The notes beneath the pieces were generated by a model, which worked only from the letters and a program-made list of their open reading frames with translations, did no database searches and was not told where the DNA came from. This document shows, one piece after another, positions 34,251-46,119 of a DNA stretch of 64,000 nt. The DNA is from Oasisia sp. SBJ-2009 (lineage: Eukaryota > Annelida > Polychaeta > Sabellida > Siboglinidae). Each line of letters opens with the position of its first letter. Within the stretch, counting starts at the first letter, position 1. Where the stretch lies: NCBI GenBank assembly GCA_964017155.1, contig OZ024857.1, positions 7,710,690 to 7,774,689 on the forward strand, given 5' to 3'. The position numbers were made by a program, and so were the translations under genes.

Positions 34251-35451
34251 ATTTTTCCTGTTCGCCCGCCTGTATCTTCAGCATGTTGAAGCTAGGCGGT
34301 ACTCGCAAGAAGAAGAAGATATACTATAATATACGGTTGAAATATCGCGTTTTTCTAACTCTGTCATTTTTAAGTTGTACCGACAGTGACAGCACACTGA
34401 CAGATCACTGTCACGTACCTCAGGCTCAGTACCACCCGCCTTGTTGCTTCTGCCCACCTCACCAGATTATAGCTAAGCATTAGATACAGAATTGTTTTTT
34501 AATCTGCACAAATTATTAGGGTAAAGGGGGGCATTAGGCCCCAGGGCCAGGGGGCATTAGAAGTTAGGTGTTAGTTAGAAGAAATATATTTCATCTGCAT
34601 ATCAAGATTTGAATCAGCATACTTTTCTGCATGAAGCCAAAGTGCCAGACATACTTTTACCTTTTTGTATACACAACTGTTGTTTAACTTTTCTCAAGCC
34701 TTACATCATTTAGGTAACCAACACGTTTGGCAGAGCTGTCTGGCAATGTGCCAATGTAAGCTTGTATGTTGTATATTTTACATTTAGCAAAAGAAACCCG
34801 GCTTAGCATATTATGTCTAGGATAAAAATTAAAATGGCTACAATTTATATATATAATAATTTATTTCTTAGGTTTATTGTATACATTTAGAATAAAATGC
34901 ATGGTGCTTAATGCCCCCATATATTCTTCAAATGGTATCATGGCATTACAAGAATACCGAATGTGTTATGTCCAACTATACTGGCTTTTACCCTAAACTT
35001 GTTTACACAGTTACCCGCACGTTTCAATTTTTAATGTTCTTCTAATTTCATGTTCATGCACCTTTAGCATTGCCTACCAAATCGCACAAACTCCTATGAC
35101 TATGTTAGCCCCAGAAGTGTGTAGTACTTGACCAAAGAACTTCTGTCACTCTATCAACAACGCTCTTGTCATTCTATGATGTTGGTTCAATTTCCAAGAC
35201 TTTTTAAAGCTACTTATTAACAAGTTATTTATGCAATATCATTTGCTATTTTAATAATACAAATTATAAAAGCTACATGTACAGCTGTGTAGAATAGTGT
35301 ATTTCTTTCCTAACCACAACTAGTAGCAACATCATGTAATTTAAATTAATTACTGTACTATTATCTGGTACCCCTATTAGTTCATGTAAATGCCAGATGC
35401 CAATATCTAATATATAACATAATTTAATATTTGTACTATTTCTTTAAACAG
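34247..35451. other. Harbinger interior, non-coding
   Basis: AT-rich, with no MADF or DDE coding similarity seen on either strand. This would be the rest of the MADF intron. Confidence 0.4.
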
Positions 35452-35639
35452 TTGATGACATTCAACAGAGGTTTCGGAACCTAGGAACCAGCTATTCGAG
35501 GTAGAGGCGGAAAATAGACGCCTCTTCATGAAGCGGGGCAGACACCGATAGTGTCTACACGACCAACTGGCCATTCTTTGGTTTGTTAGATGCATTCCTG
35601 AGGCCTCACGTGTCCATGAGATCTTCTGTCTCAAACTTG
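35452..35639 (+). pseudogene. MADF-domain protein of the Harbinger element, exon 2 (with stops)
   Basis: After acceptor TTTCTTTAAACAG, two bases complete the split codon from exon 1 and the frame reads VDDIQQRFRNLGTSYSR-stop. It resumes with RRKIDASS-stop-SGADTDS, then NWPFFGLLDAFLRPHVSM, and ends at donor TTG|GTAAGG. V-x-x-x-W/R-x-N-L-R/G-x-x-Y and W-x-F/Y-F...L-x-F-L are the second half of MADF. Two in-frame stops show that the gene is dead in this copy. Confidence 0.7.
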
Positions 35640-37013
35640 GTAAGGGGTTCCAATATTATTTACTATTATGCATCATACATTTTATATGTAGCATGTTACA
35701 TTAATTGAAAATTACATTATTTTTTCTGCATAATAATATAGACAAAATAAATGAAATTGTAATGTTTGTTGAACATAAAATCAAATGAAAAAGCAAATAT
35801 ATATATATTTAACATAATATATATTAGTACATTTGTGTGTACATAAATATTATAAAGATATTAAAAATATTACTATTAATAAGTAGAACAAATAAAACAA
35901 ATTAAAAACATATAGGTAATTAGAAACCCAACCTGTTTTGTGTAACATTTAATAACAAACTTACACTTGAAATTATTGTATAGCATGTGTAATAATTGCA
36001 TAACTAATGATTGCATATACACATGTTTAGAGTATTATTATGAAAACCATCAGCTAACATGACAATACTATAGAAATGTTTATAGTTGTGATACAATGGG
36101 AACGGCCACTTAAAAATAGTTCATCTGTCACAGTACCAAACCTGTTATCAAAATGTTACTTGTAAATATCAATAAATGACACTTTAAGCATAGGTCTTAA
36201 TTTGGTATTAGAAGAAGGAGCAAAAACAAAGGCCAAGGTTAGACTATGCCCATATCTGAATTCTCACTCGACAGATCGCCATATTCCGTACGTCATAGGG
36301 AAGCAGAATATGTCAGCTCTCCAAATATAGAACAGGTTTTGCGGTAAATACGAAACCACCCAATCAGAATCACATTAGAACTGTATACAAAGCGGCTTCT
36401 TGTTACCACGCGACCTAGTACGCGTTGCATATTGGACGACATACATTTCCGTTCTGTTTGTCGTCTGCAAAGATCGGTTTGTTTGGATTGTTTACGTGGA
36501 GTAGGTGTCATTAATTTGGTGATTTATGGCACTATTTTGAAAGTGCGCGCTTTTATGTGGATTCTCGTTGAATAAGTATGTCGTTGATAACCGGTAGTAT
36601 CGATGAACTTGAGTTGGCTCGGTTGTTAAATCGGAATTTCGGGCGACGTTCCGAGCTGTCAGTGTGACTCGCTGTCAATGAAGCCGGCGGTGACAGCGCG
36701 GGCGTAACCTTAGATCGTTTTCTAAAAGATTATTTGTCGCACTTGAATTAAGCGATGACAACGATAAATCGAAATCTGAAATAATATAAGACGGGGGCGA
36801 CGAAGATTGCGATTTGCGAGTCACTGACGCAACGGCGGCACTTGACCAAGAAGAGGCCGATCTGGCAGTGATTGTTGTTGACACTGACAGCTAGACCAAA
36901 GAGTTTAAAACTCTTTGGCTAGACTACGACCGATTTTCGTTTTCGTTAATAAATAGGATGTCATTTTTAGAAAACAATTATACGAAACACAAAACATAAG
37001 GTAGCATACATAC
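35640..37013. other. Harbinger interior with a decayed acidic reading frame
   Basis: At 36577-36666 (+) a frame starts MSLITGSIDELELARLLNRN and stops. In 36750-36893 another frame reads SDDNDKSKSEII-stop-DGGDEDCDLRVTDATAALDQ and EEADLAVIVVDTDS. An acidic N-terminus next to a short Leu/Arg motif recalls other transposase families, but I cannot name it. A 23-bp perfect palindrome (CCAAAGAG TTTAAAA CTCTTTGG type, 36896-36918) follows it, so 36240-36920 may be a separate insertion. Confidence 0.3.
36896..36918. repeat. 23-bp palindrome similar to the P-like element terminus
   Basis: CCAAAGAGTTTAAAACTCTTTGG. The half CAAAGAGTTTAAA also forms the left end of the P-like element (25186-25198). It could be two terminal repeats joined after excision, or coincidence. 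Confidence 0.5.
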
Positions 37014-37349
37014 CAGACGCCATATATCGAAGTGTTATGGCCAGCCTTTCAGAAGGAGAAATACATTTACGCAGATGTGTACCTGTCTTCCGAATTATCG
37101 GTGTCACTTTCTCCAGCAATTCCTCGAACTGGGACACCTCAATCCTCAAATATTTTTGATTGCTGCCGGGTCTTCAGGGTGCAGTTCCTGGCTGAGGCAG
37201 TGATACGCCCCAGTCTGCTGTCTTCTTTTAAGCCAAGGTCGTGTCCAGCATTTCCTCTTCATCTTTGGCTGCACACATGCAATAACTGCACATGTTGCAA
37301 CAGATTATCGTCGCTGTCACACATGGCGTCCATCGCAATGGGAAAATAT
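37014..37349 (-). pseudogene. Harbinger transposase (HARBI1-like), first coding exon with a frameshift
   Basis: Minus strand: WTRPWLKRRQQTGAYHCLSQ, ELHPEDPAAIKN, a one-base frameshift, then YLRIEVSQFEELLEKVTPII, KTGTHLRKCISPSERLAITL and RYMASG, ending at donor CTG|GTATGT. G-A-Y-H-x-L, F-x-E/D-L-L...P-x-I-x-x-x-x-T-x-x-R...I-x-P-x-E-R-L-A-x-T-L-R-x-x-A-x-G is the conserved N-terminal region of PIF/Harbinger transposases. The DDE catalytic domain should lie downstream (lower coordinates) but I do not find it in 34300-37000, so it is deleted or badly decayed. Confidence 0.75.
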
Positions 37350-37540
37350 GTGGCGGCAAGAGTGGCGCCACATGGTGGGCTGGGGACCAGTTAACGGCTC
37401 GTCGCAGCAACCGTGTTGCGTAGTGTAAATATGCAAGAGATATTGCAAGCAGCCGCGTTGCAAGCAACATCGCTGACCCTTGACCTTTCTCAATCGCCGC
37501 GTTGCATGCAACCGCGTTGCGTAGTGTAAACACGCCTTAA

Positions 37541-37867
37541 CTCGCGTGTACATGTATAATTTGTTCGTGTTGCTCTGCTGATGGCGTGGTCGCGTGAAAT
37601 CGACTGTGTATGTCTGTGTGATATATCGCTAATAAACGAACTTCATTACCGCGTTCTAATGTACAATGATGTGACAGAAGTAGCAAAGAACGTGACAATG
37701 TAGTTGCGGAGACGGGCTTCGTTTTGATACATTGCCTAGGAATCAAAAGTGTACAACACAGTAATCAATAGTAGCAAGCAGCTTATTGAGCCTGTCATGG
37801 GCGCCAAGGAGAGAAACAGGTACGGCTGTAATCTGACACAATTTCCTCGACAAGTTAAGGCAATTAG
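37541..37867. other. Intergenic DNA, nothing recognised
   Basis: No reading frame or repeat recognised. Confidence 0.3.
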
Positions 37868-38665
37868 GCGACGCTCTGGTATACATTTTTGAGTGATTTA
37901 GACGATCTTATGAGGCAGTTGAAATGAGAGCTACCCTTAGAGCAGTTCTGGCAAGAGGTCGACTTCCGCACTTATTGCCAGAGCTGCCTTGTGCATAAGG
38001 GCGACAGCTGCGACTTGCTCTGTGGTTATTTCCGATATCAGTTTCCCGTCCAAGATCGCCTAAATCACTCAAAAAGCTATATCAGAGCGTCACATTTATT
38101 TGACGTAATTACCATGTCGACGTGTATTCGTTAAAAATATATCGCCAACCGGACGTGCATGCTCAACCCCACACGTCCACTTCTGCTCTAGCAATAAGGG
38201 TGATTTCCGCGCTTATTGTCAGAGCAGCTCTGCGGATATCTCTGATCTCAATTTTCCTGTCAATATCGTCTAATTCACTCACAAAAATTATATCAGAGCG
38301 TCACATTTATCTGAAGTAATTACTGTGTCGATGTGTGTTCGCTGAATATATATCCCCAATACGACGTGCATCCATGCATGTCTCCATGCATTAACTTCTG
38401 CTCTGGCAATAAGGGCGACTTCCCCGCTTATTGCCAGAGCTGCTCTGCGAGTTTCGCTGTTCTCAATTTCCCCGGCGAGATAGCTTAATTCACGCAACAC
38501 ACGATGGCAGAGCTTTGCATTTACCTGAAGTCATTAGTATGTCGACGAGTAGACACTGAAACCAACGCTAAACAGACGTGCATGCCCGTCCCAATCTATC
38601 CAGTTCTGCCCTGGCAATAACAGCAACATCCGCGCTTATTGCCAGAGCAGCTCTGGTGATTGCCT
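37868..38665. repeat. Tandem array of about 210-bp units, each with a hairpin, plus an inverted arm
   Basis: Four units begin with a hairpin near 37948, 38186, 38401 and 38608. The consensus stem is CTCTGGCAATAAG...CTTATTGCCAGAG around GGCGACTTCCGCG. Each unit then has GAT/TCTCAATTT, TCGCCTAAATCACTCA, TATATCAGAGCGTCACATTT and GACGTGCAT. At 37868-37908 the segment GCGACGCTCTGGTATACATT and TTTGAGTGATTTAGACGATC is the reverse complement of that block, so the array has an inverted arm at its left end. No protein. It resembles non-autonomous elements with a core of tandem repeats known from bivalves (inference). Confidence 0.7.
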
Positions 38666-39956
38666 AAGTCATTTGTTTATATAATCTAAACTTCTCTTTA
38701 TCATGCGAACTGGGGGTTATGCTACCAAATAACCGGCCTGTCCCTACACTGCCAATAATGCATTATTATTTCAAACATATAGGAGTCTACGTACGTGTTT
38801 TTTGTATCTTTTTTATAATACAGGCATATATACATACTGTAAAAACGCATAGATGGCTGTCTGCTCGTATATGCACATGCTGATGAATGCTCATTTGCCC
38901 AAATTTCAACTGCCGATATGGCAATATATATTATTGTACCTACATCATCCCATTCATCTCATCTCATCGTCGCAGGGCAGGTGAGGATGTTCCCTTGGAG
39001 AATGGTCTACCATTGCCTGCTCTACTCTCTGCCTACTGGCGTGGCCGTAAGAGGCCCGCTATGCTACACATTCGCGCATTATCTATCAAAGAGTACAACA
39101 AATGCGTTAATTTATACATATTATAACACATATTCACACAGAATATATAGAAATACAAATGTACAATTGTTTATATAACCCTGGTGGATACTTATAGTCA
39201 CCAGAGGGCACTGAGGTATAATGCCACGCGCAGCTGGTCAAGCTGGCAACTGGTTAGGCGCAGTATGCCCTGGGCCAGCAACCTGTCAACACATAGGATC
39301 GGGACCCAGTAACCCATTATAACCAGCGGCCTGGTAAGATTGTTTTGTTGTGTTTATATATTCAATTTATGTATGTATTGGTTTCTTGTATCACATGATA
39401 TTGCACGTTATTATATTTGTTTAAATCATTTAGTTATATTTGTTATACTTTATACGTGGGTAAGATACGCGTGGCCTATAGAGTGTGGCAGTTAAGTTCT
39501 GAAGCTGCGCTCATGTATCGCAAGACAATCATGTAAATATTATAACGTTGTGTATTGTGCTTTGCTGCAACCATGTAACTCGTCATTTCGCTTTTGTTAA
39601 TATTTCTTTATTATGATTATTACCACGTTAATACAACATTGGTTGTTCAATTACAGAGAAACGCGTTTGCCAGCTATTGGCGCCGGGTCCGCCAAGTGGT
39701 GCGGGGGCGAACAATTGGAGGGTGTCTATATGTTAGTTGTTTATTAATTATAACCAACAAGTATTTCATGATTGCTAGCAGTGCTTTATAGCCAGTGCTT
39801 TACAACCTGTATAAGTCAGGTTGTTCTGTATTATTAGTATGGTTACCACATATGTAATATGTCTAGTAATATAATATATATTAATATATAGAGCAGCACA
39901 GGAAATAGAAAGTGTAAATGTATGAATATGTTGATATATATGTACTTGCTCAGATC
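38666..39956. other. Intergenic DNA, possible LTR remnant at about 39540-39700
   Basis: No gene. TGGCGCCGGGTCCGCCAA (about 39677-39694) looks like a retroviral or Gypsy-type primer-binding site after an AT-rich segment, and GGGGGCGAACAATTGGAGG follows. No second LTR or gag-pol sequence is present nearby, so this is weak. Confidence 0.25.
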
Positions 39957-40910
39957 TAGGACCAGTTCTTTTTCTGCTATACATAAATGACATAAACAAC
40001 AACATTCAAACTCCAATACGGCTCTTTGCTGATGACAGCACCATCTATCGCAAAATCAAATCTGAAACAGATAACAACATCCTCCAATCCGACCTGATCC
40101 AACTACAATCATGGTCCAACAAATGGCAAATGGAGTTTAACATCCCCAAATGTATGCATCTCCCAATAACAAACAAAACAAAGCCCAGACTACATTCGTA
40201 TTCCCTCTGTGGTGTGCCACTCTCCACAGTCTCCAGCCACCCATATCTTGGAATAAAATTAGATACTAAACTAACCTGGACGAATCATATCACTGACATA
40301 ACTTCCAAATCTTCAAAAGTCTTAGGTATGATCCAACGAACCCTCGGTCCATGCAAACCTAATGTAAAAGAAACTGCCTATAATATGCTAGTCCGACCAA
40401 AACTTGAATATGCCTTTCCTACATGGAATCCACACACCACTACCCAAATCAAACATCTTGAAAAGGTACACCACTGTGCAGCCAGATTTGTTAAAAACGA
40501 TCATCGACGCCAAACAATCACAACAGACCAAATAGCCACCCTTGGATGGCTCACTCTTGAGCGACGCAGGATTATCAAACAAGCCATGATATTTAACAAA
40601 ATTTTAAATAACATAATCAACATCACACCACCAGCAGGCTTAATAAAACCATCAAAAAACATTACATGGCCACCAGATGCCGCATCAACACTTCAGCGTT
40701 CTCCTTTTACCCCCGAGCAATTCGCATTTGGAATATGATCCCACAACATATTACTGAAATAGATAACCCAATAACTTTTCAAGCAGCAATCACGGACCTC
40801 CCCTTCACAACACCCAATCACCTAAGTTGCCTGTAAGACAAACAAACAAGCTCAAACAAGCTTAAACAAACAAGCTCAAACAAACAAACAAACAAACAAA
40901 CAAACAACAT
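39957..40910 (+). pseudogene. LINE 3' fragment with CAAA tail
   Basis: Begins mid-RT with LGPVLFLLYINDINNN and the active site LFADDSTIYRK, continues WSNKWQMEFNIPKCMHLPIT, PYLGIKLDTKLTWTNHITDI and LVRPKLEYAFPTWNPHTTTQ, and after a frameshift near 40670 ends RAIRIWNMIPQHIT. The RT active site is intact but the element is 5'-truncated within motif B. It ends in AAACAAACAAAC repeats (about 40863-40905), its 3' tail. It resembles the LINE at 32420-34250 in sequence type but is clearly another family or subfamily. Confidence 0.85.
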
Positions 40911-41464
40911 AATACCAAACGCATGCGCACAAGATGCACTATAAACTCCTGCGTTAGCCCAAGTTTGGGCTGTTTGGAGTCAATAACCTAAGACCTAAGA
41001 CTTGTAACTGTACGGCATGTGATTATCTATTACAGAGCGTGTAGCCCTCTGGGAGCTGTGTACTTACACAATAAACGCGTTGAATGTACAAAGACCTGTC
41101 GTTTGATTTCCTCACATTTATACATCAATTATGGCAGGTTCAATATATTCCGTGAGGTGGCAGCACCTTTTACAAAAGCTGGCTATGTGATCAGACTATC
41201 TTCACGGCAACGTTATGCAGCCGAGCAGGAGTCGGTTAAGCAAGACTAACTACTCCTGGCACAACTTCTAACATGCCATACACGGACATTTCTGAATAAA
41301 GTATGTCTTCTTGTGAAGAACAACTTCACTATCTCTATTCCACTTGCTAGTTGCTATCATTTGGTTGTCTTTCCGGTGTAGCTGCTCGGGCTGTCGTGAT
41401 GACTCGATGATTCTCTTGCAAATATTTCCGTTCATGCTCATGAGACGGTCAACGTTTTGGCTCT
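40911..41464. other. Intergenic DNA with a GTTAGCCCAAGTTTGGGC word
   Basis: CCTGCGTTAGCCCAAGTTTGGGC (about 40949-40971) contains the palindrome GCCCAAGTTTGGGC. The same words ACTGCGTTAGCCCAAGTTTGGG occur at about 61258-61280. No gene recognised. Confidence 0.35.
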
Positions 41465-41477
41465 TCTATATTTGCCT

Positions 41478-41482
41478 GCGAG

Positions 41483-41517
<35 letters not shown>

Positions 41518-41558
41518 ATGTATGTATATATATATGTATATATATATATATATATATA

Positions 41559-41613
<55 letters not shown>
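41478..41613. repeat. AAAT and TA microsatellites
   Basis: Ten or so TAAA units (41484-41519), then TA repeats with GTATA and CATA interruptions. Confidence 0.9.
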
Positions 41614-41617
<4 letters not shown>

Positions 41618-41964
41618 ATAACGTGTATGTGTGTTTGTATGTATTTATTATATACACATGTATGTAACCCAAGTTTCAAATAAATGCGTTCCATCTCATC
41701 ACTTGAAATTAAACGGCCATTCCGTAAAATGCATGGCTTCTTAAAAGTAGTAACTGCAATTGACTCGCTGGCAGACCGGTTCACTCAAACACCATCTCGA
41801 CTTCAAGGGGAAGCACTCAGCCTTGCTGTAATTAATGCGCAAAATTAGTTGTGCAAAAATATTCACTATTTTCTATATCCATGTACCCGCCATAATATGA
41901 TAATTAAGCTATAATATAGCTTAATGAACTGGAGCAAAGTAAGGTTCAACACAAAGTCACCAGA

Positions 41965-43640
41965 TTTAACAAGATTGCCATCTACATAATCAATTCTAGA
42001 TGGCAGGTGGACTAGGAAGCCATTTGGCTTATCTAGAGTCATACCTATCTATCCAAGTGTATCCCGCCCTTCTGAGGTACATGTCGATTTTATTTTTAAG
42101 CATATTAACTCAATTAACACTTGCACAATCAGCTATTAACCTGCTCCATTAAGTTGCTGTTCGTTGTGAAAATGAGGATTTCATCATATCTAGTCTACAC
42201 TGTTTCTTTGTTAATGTAACTTCATGTCCTCTAGTCCTTCTGTCTTCCTTAACCGAGCAAAAAACATATGTATGTCAATATTTTCATATCGTTTCTATAT
42301 TATGTTAAACACTTCTTTGTGATCTCTCAATCTTCTGGTCTGCAGTATTGTTAAACCGCATTATCTTAGACGCATTTCATAACTAATATCCCTGAGTTTT
42401 GGTATCATTTTGGTTACTCTCCTTTGTACTCTTTCTAGCATATCAATTTCCTTCTTGCAGTATGACCTCCATGCTTGTATACAATATTTTAAACGAGGCC
42501 TAACTATTGATTTGTACAGTGGTATTATTAGGTCTTTTTCATTGTACAGTGTACACTATAGTTTGCCTAATAAATCCAATAATTTGGTTTCCCTTCGATG
42601 CTGCAGTTCCTCACTGCTCAGATACTTTCACATCAGCACTAATAATTAATCATAAGTCCTTAATTTTATTTTATTGCAAGACATTGTACAGTACCATCCA
42701 TTGTGTATTGTACAGCTTCAGTCCCATATCATGTATAGAGGCACTTACCAAAGTTAAACAACTTGTGCTACTTCTCAGTCCATTCGGTCAACCTATTAAG
42801 ATCATCTTGTAAATGCTGTCTATCTGCATCACTTTTAATCCTTTCTATAAAACAAATGTGTATTGTCCGCAAACTTCAACACCTTGCTTGTTATTCCATC
42901 ATCCAAATCATTGATACAATTATTTTAAGACTAAAATAGTTCCCAAAACTGATCCCTGCGGTACTCCACTCAAAACCGGTTTCCAGTTTGAAACCTCCCC
43001 ATCAACTACTACTCTTTGTTTTGTCTCAATAAGCCATTTTTATCCAGTTAATCATACCATTTCCTATGCCATGGGCCTTTGGCTTAACTAGTAGTCGTTT
43101 ATATGACACTTTGTCGAAGGCTTTTTGTTTAAATATAAGTAGATTATATTTACTGGTGATCCCTCATTTACCCACATTGTGACATCTTCCCAAAATCATA
43201 ACATGTTTGTTAAGTATGACATTACTGTTAGGAACCCATGCTGAGATGTGTTTATCAAGTTATGTTTAACAAGAAAATCAAATGATCTTTAATTAGTATT
43301 TCTAATAGTTTACTACAAATCACTGATATTAAACTCATTAGTCTATAATTATCTAACTTGTTTCTCGAAACGTTTTAAAATGTTTGCTTCTTTCCATTCT
43401 AACGGAACTACTCCCTCCTATATTGACAAATTGAACACTGTTGGAAGCGGTATGACAGCTTGTTCTACAATTGCCAACAGTAATTTCACTCCAGGTGATT
43501 TATTATCTTTTTTCTTAGCTGAGTTACAATTAGTTGTCCTAAATAGCCTGACTCTCTTAAAGCCTCAGCAATAAAATAATATCTTCTCTGGGATACGCCG
43601 AACTAAAGTATTATTTAGGTTTTCTTATTTGAATCCGGGC
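41965..43640 (-). pseudogene. CR1/Jockey-type LINE, copy B (strongly decayed)
   Basis: Same family and orientation as copy A. The 3' ends align (AACAAGATTGCCA, TCTAGATGGCAGGTGGAC, AGGTACATGTCGATTTTATT), as do the regions for the C-terminus, GVPQGSVLG (seen on the plus strand as GATCCCTGCGGTACTCCACT) and the upstream linker. Many substitutions and small deletions remove all long frames. It lies just downstream of the last exon of gene 2. Confidence 0.85.
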
Positions 43641-44089
43641 TTCAGTTTGATCATTATTGTCAGTGTTCGTAATGAGGGATGAAGCCACGAGTGGTAGATG
43701 TTCTCTCCAATATATGCAATACTTTACTAAGCGCGGAACAATGTTCGCAATTTGACAGATTGCGCCTGCAACACATTCAAATGTTAAACAGAACCTCCAG
43801 TTTCAAAACTGAAATTAGGCTAGCAGCATTGACCATAATGCCCTCTGAATGTTTACTTTCCCACGTTCCAGACAGCAGACTTCCCATTACAAATTACTGC
43901 TCGGCCAATTACGGGCAGAGAAGCTGGCACTCTTCCTTTAAAAAACTCGCTGTAGTTAGTTACATTTTGGCTGAATCTGGTGGCTGGACTGAGCTGTTGG
44001 GATGACATAATCAGACAATGAAGTCACCAGGCCTTGTGATTTATGACACAAAGTATGGTACAGATGTTTACCATTGACGTCGGCAACGG
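43641..44089. other. Presumed gene 2 3' flank
   Basis: Contains a plus-strand open frame (43679-44005) without recognisable motifs, which I do not accept as a gene. No AATAAA was found on the minus strand very close to the stop codon. Confidence 0.3.
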
Positions 44090-44312
44090 TCACTCGCTAC
44101 TGTTCCTCTGTGACTGCACTTTGCATAGGGAGTCTTTTGACTGTGCAAGCTTGTGTTGTATCACACCAGTATCTTGCTGCATGTGTTTGGCGGTTTGTGG
44201 TCGTGCCTGGAGCCTGGATAGGGCGGTCTGCAGACTGTTGACACGTTGCTGCCAGAAGGTGACGTCATCAGCACACAAGGCGTCCTCCGATGCAGGTCGC
44301 TGCCAGTCCAAG
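44090..44312 (-). CDS. Gene 2 exon 11: C-terminal exon with stop
   Basis: Strong acceptor (GACCCTCTTTCTTCAG), entering in phase 2: LDWQRPASEDALCADDVTFW, QQRVNSLQTALSRLQARPQT, AKHMQQDTGVIQHKLAQSKD, then LCKVQSQRNSSE and stop TGA at 44092-44090. Gln-rich and helical in composition, with L-Q-x-x-L-x-x-L heptads, it may cap the LRR or form a short coiled coil. About 74 residues. LINE copy B follows within 450 bp. Confidence 0.55.
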
Positions 44313-45877
44313 CTGAAGAAAGAGGGTCGACGCCAAACTACTTTAGTGACCGACTGACATTGCCCTTAACTTAGTGAGCCTTAACTTAGTGTATGCCCAA
44401 AAATGTGTGAACTGTTGAGCGTTCGATGCCGATCTCCAACCTGACAATGCGCGCGTTGTGATATATTTTGAATTGGGAGAATCTCTTTTCTGAGGTGCAC
44501 TATGATCGCGAGTGGATAGGGCAGGGCGTAATGCTAATGGTTGGATGTCATATCGCCCACTTTCGAGGCAACAGTGAGTTACATAAATTTTCATATTTGT
44601 ACACGTATTTCTCAGTTTCTCATATCAGTTCTGCCGCTGTTTTTCAATTATTCTGTTGCTCATGATTTTGTACTATAAAAGGTGAACGGGTGGCGAACAC
44701 ACATGGACCCAGATTCGACTGGGGTGAGATTAAGCAAGCATTTTAGTTTAAGTAGAATAAGAATAAGTATTGTATTATTCGTTTTTATAATGATTAGACG
44801 TTTTAACAATATTGCATTATAAGCGTATATCTGGATACATGGCGCTCTATAAAATAAAGTTATTACTATTATTATTATAACATTTACTGTTTCTCACCAT
44901 GCCAGCCACAGTCGGGGTGTGCTACTTGCCGCATCCCTCACTTTCTGGATACCCGCCTCTGTCAACAAGTTGTTGGGGAGCCTGCAATCAAACATATCAC
45001 ACAATGACCCAATGTTGTGTAACTACTGATATCGGTACAAGCCTTATAGGTCACCCGATGTCAAATACTTATAATTTCAATTCAATTTCAACCAACATTA
45101 GTTAGATAATGAACATGTTGTCGAAACTCTTACGTGACGAGACCAACAGGTGTTAATTGCAGGAATATAAAACAAATAACTTATACATTAGTACATTAAA
45201 GTTGATAATATAAAATTACAACAAATGTTATGCAGACAGATTAGTCTATGTAAGTTATATTATCTAGATTGGCACTAGAGAGTTGTTGGATACCAAGACG
45301 TAAAGAAAGATTATACAAAATATCAAAAGACATTGGATGATGTGAACTGTCAACAGTAGGTATGCATGATGATTACGATACAGCATGCAAGGTAACTGTC
45401 AGATGTCTGAATAAATTTTGTTTTATGAAAATGTCATAAACTCCTACCAGAGGGACCGAAGTGAGGCCAATTTGATGGCTTCGATTGTGATGTGCAGGGC
45501 ACCGACATCACCGACAGAGTTCCCGCCGAGTCTGTCACCAGAATAATAAACTGACAATTTGACATGTGTATATTGTGTTGAGGTCATACGAAGCTTGTCA
45601 CCAGCAAATTAATTTAGCTTTGTGACAGTTGTATATAGCACGAGGTGTCACCAAGCCTGGTATCAGAAGAATAAATTAGTTTTGCAACATTTGACCAAGA
45701 CTGCTACCAAAAGAGTGTGTTTACTTTGTGACATTTGAATATAGAATCGAATTAACCCCGAGCCTGTCATCAGCAGAACAGTAACTTAATTGCGTAACAT
45801 AACTACATTATATTGCATTGAATTCCGCCAAGCCTGTCACCAGAAATGTATGTGTGCGTGTGTACGTTTGTTTGTTG

Positions 45878-45933
<56 letters not shown>

Positions 45934-46029
45934 GCGTGTGCGTGTGCGTGTGCGCCTGTGTGTGTTGTGTGTGTGCATGTGGGTATGCACATGTGTGTAC
46001 GTATGTGTACATGTGTTTGTGTACATATA

Positions 46030-46119
<90 letters not shown>

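Larger units (their letters stand above)
31859..37537. mobile_element. PIF/Harbinger DNA transposon with TAA target duplications
   Basis: The left end AGGCGTGTTTACACTACGCA and right end TGCGTAGTGTAAACACGCCT are perfect inverted complements over 20 bp, and the similarity continues through ACGCGGTTGCATGCAACG. Both sides carry TAA (31856-31858, 37538-37540), the 3-bp target duplication typical of PIF/Harbinger. It encodes the two expected proteins on opposite strands: a MADF (Myb-like) DNA-binding protein (+) and a DDE transposase (-), of which only the first exon is recognisable. A LINE is inserted inside. Total 5679 bp. The terminal regions contain extra inverted copies of TTGCAAGCAGC. Confidence 0.88.

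Noticed and set aside
37868..38665. CRISPR-like appearance of regularly spaced hairpins
   Set aside because: Eukaryotic context, 210-bp units that are repeats over their full length, and no unique spacers.
43679..44005. 108-codon plus-strand frame
   Set aside because: No recognisable motif, lies in the 3' flank of gene 2 between it and a decayed LINE, no supporting signals.
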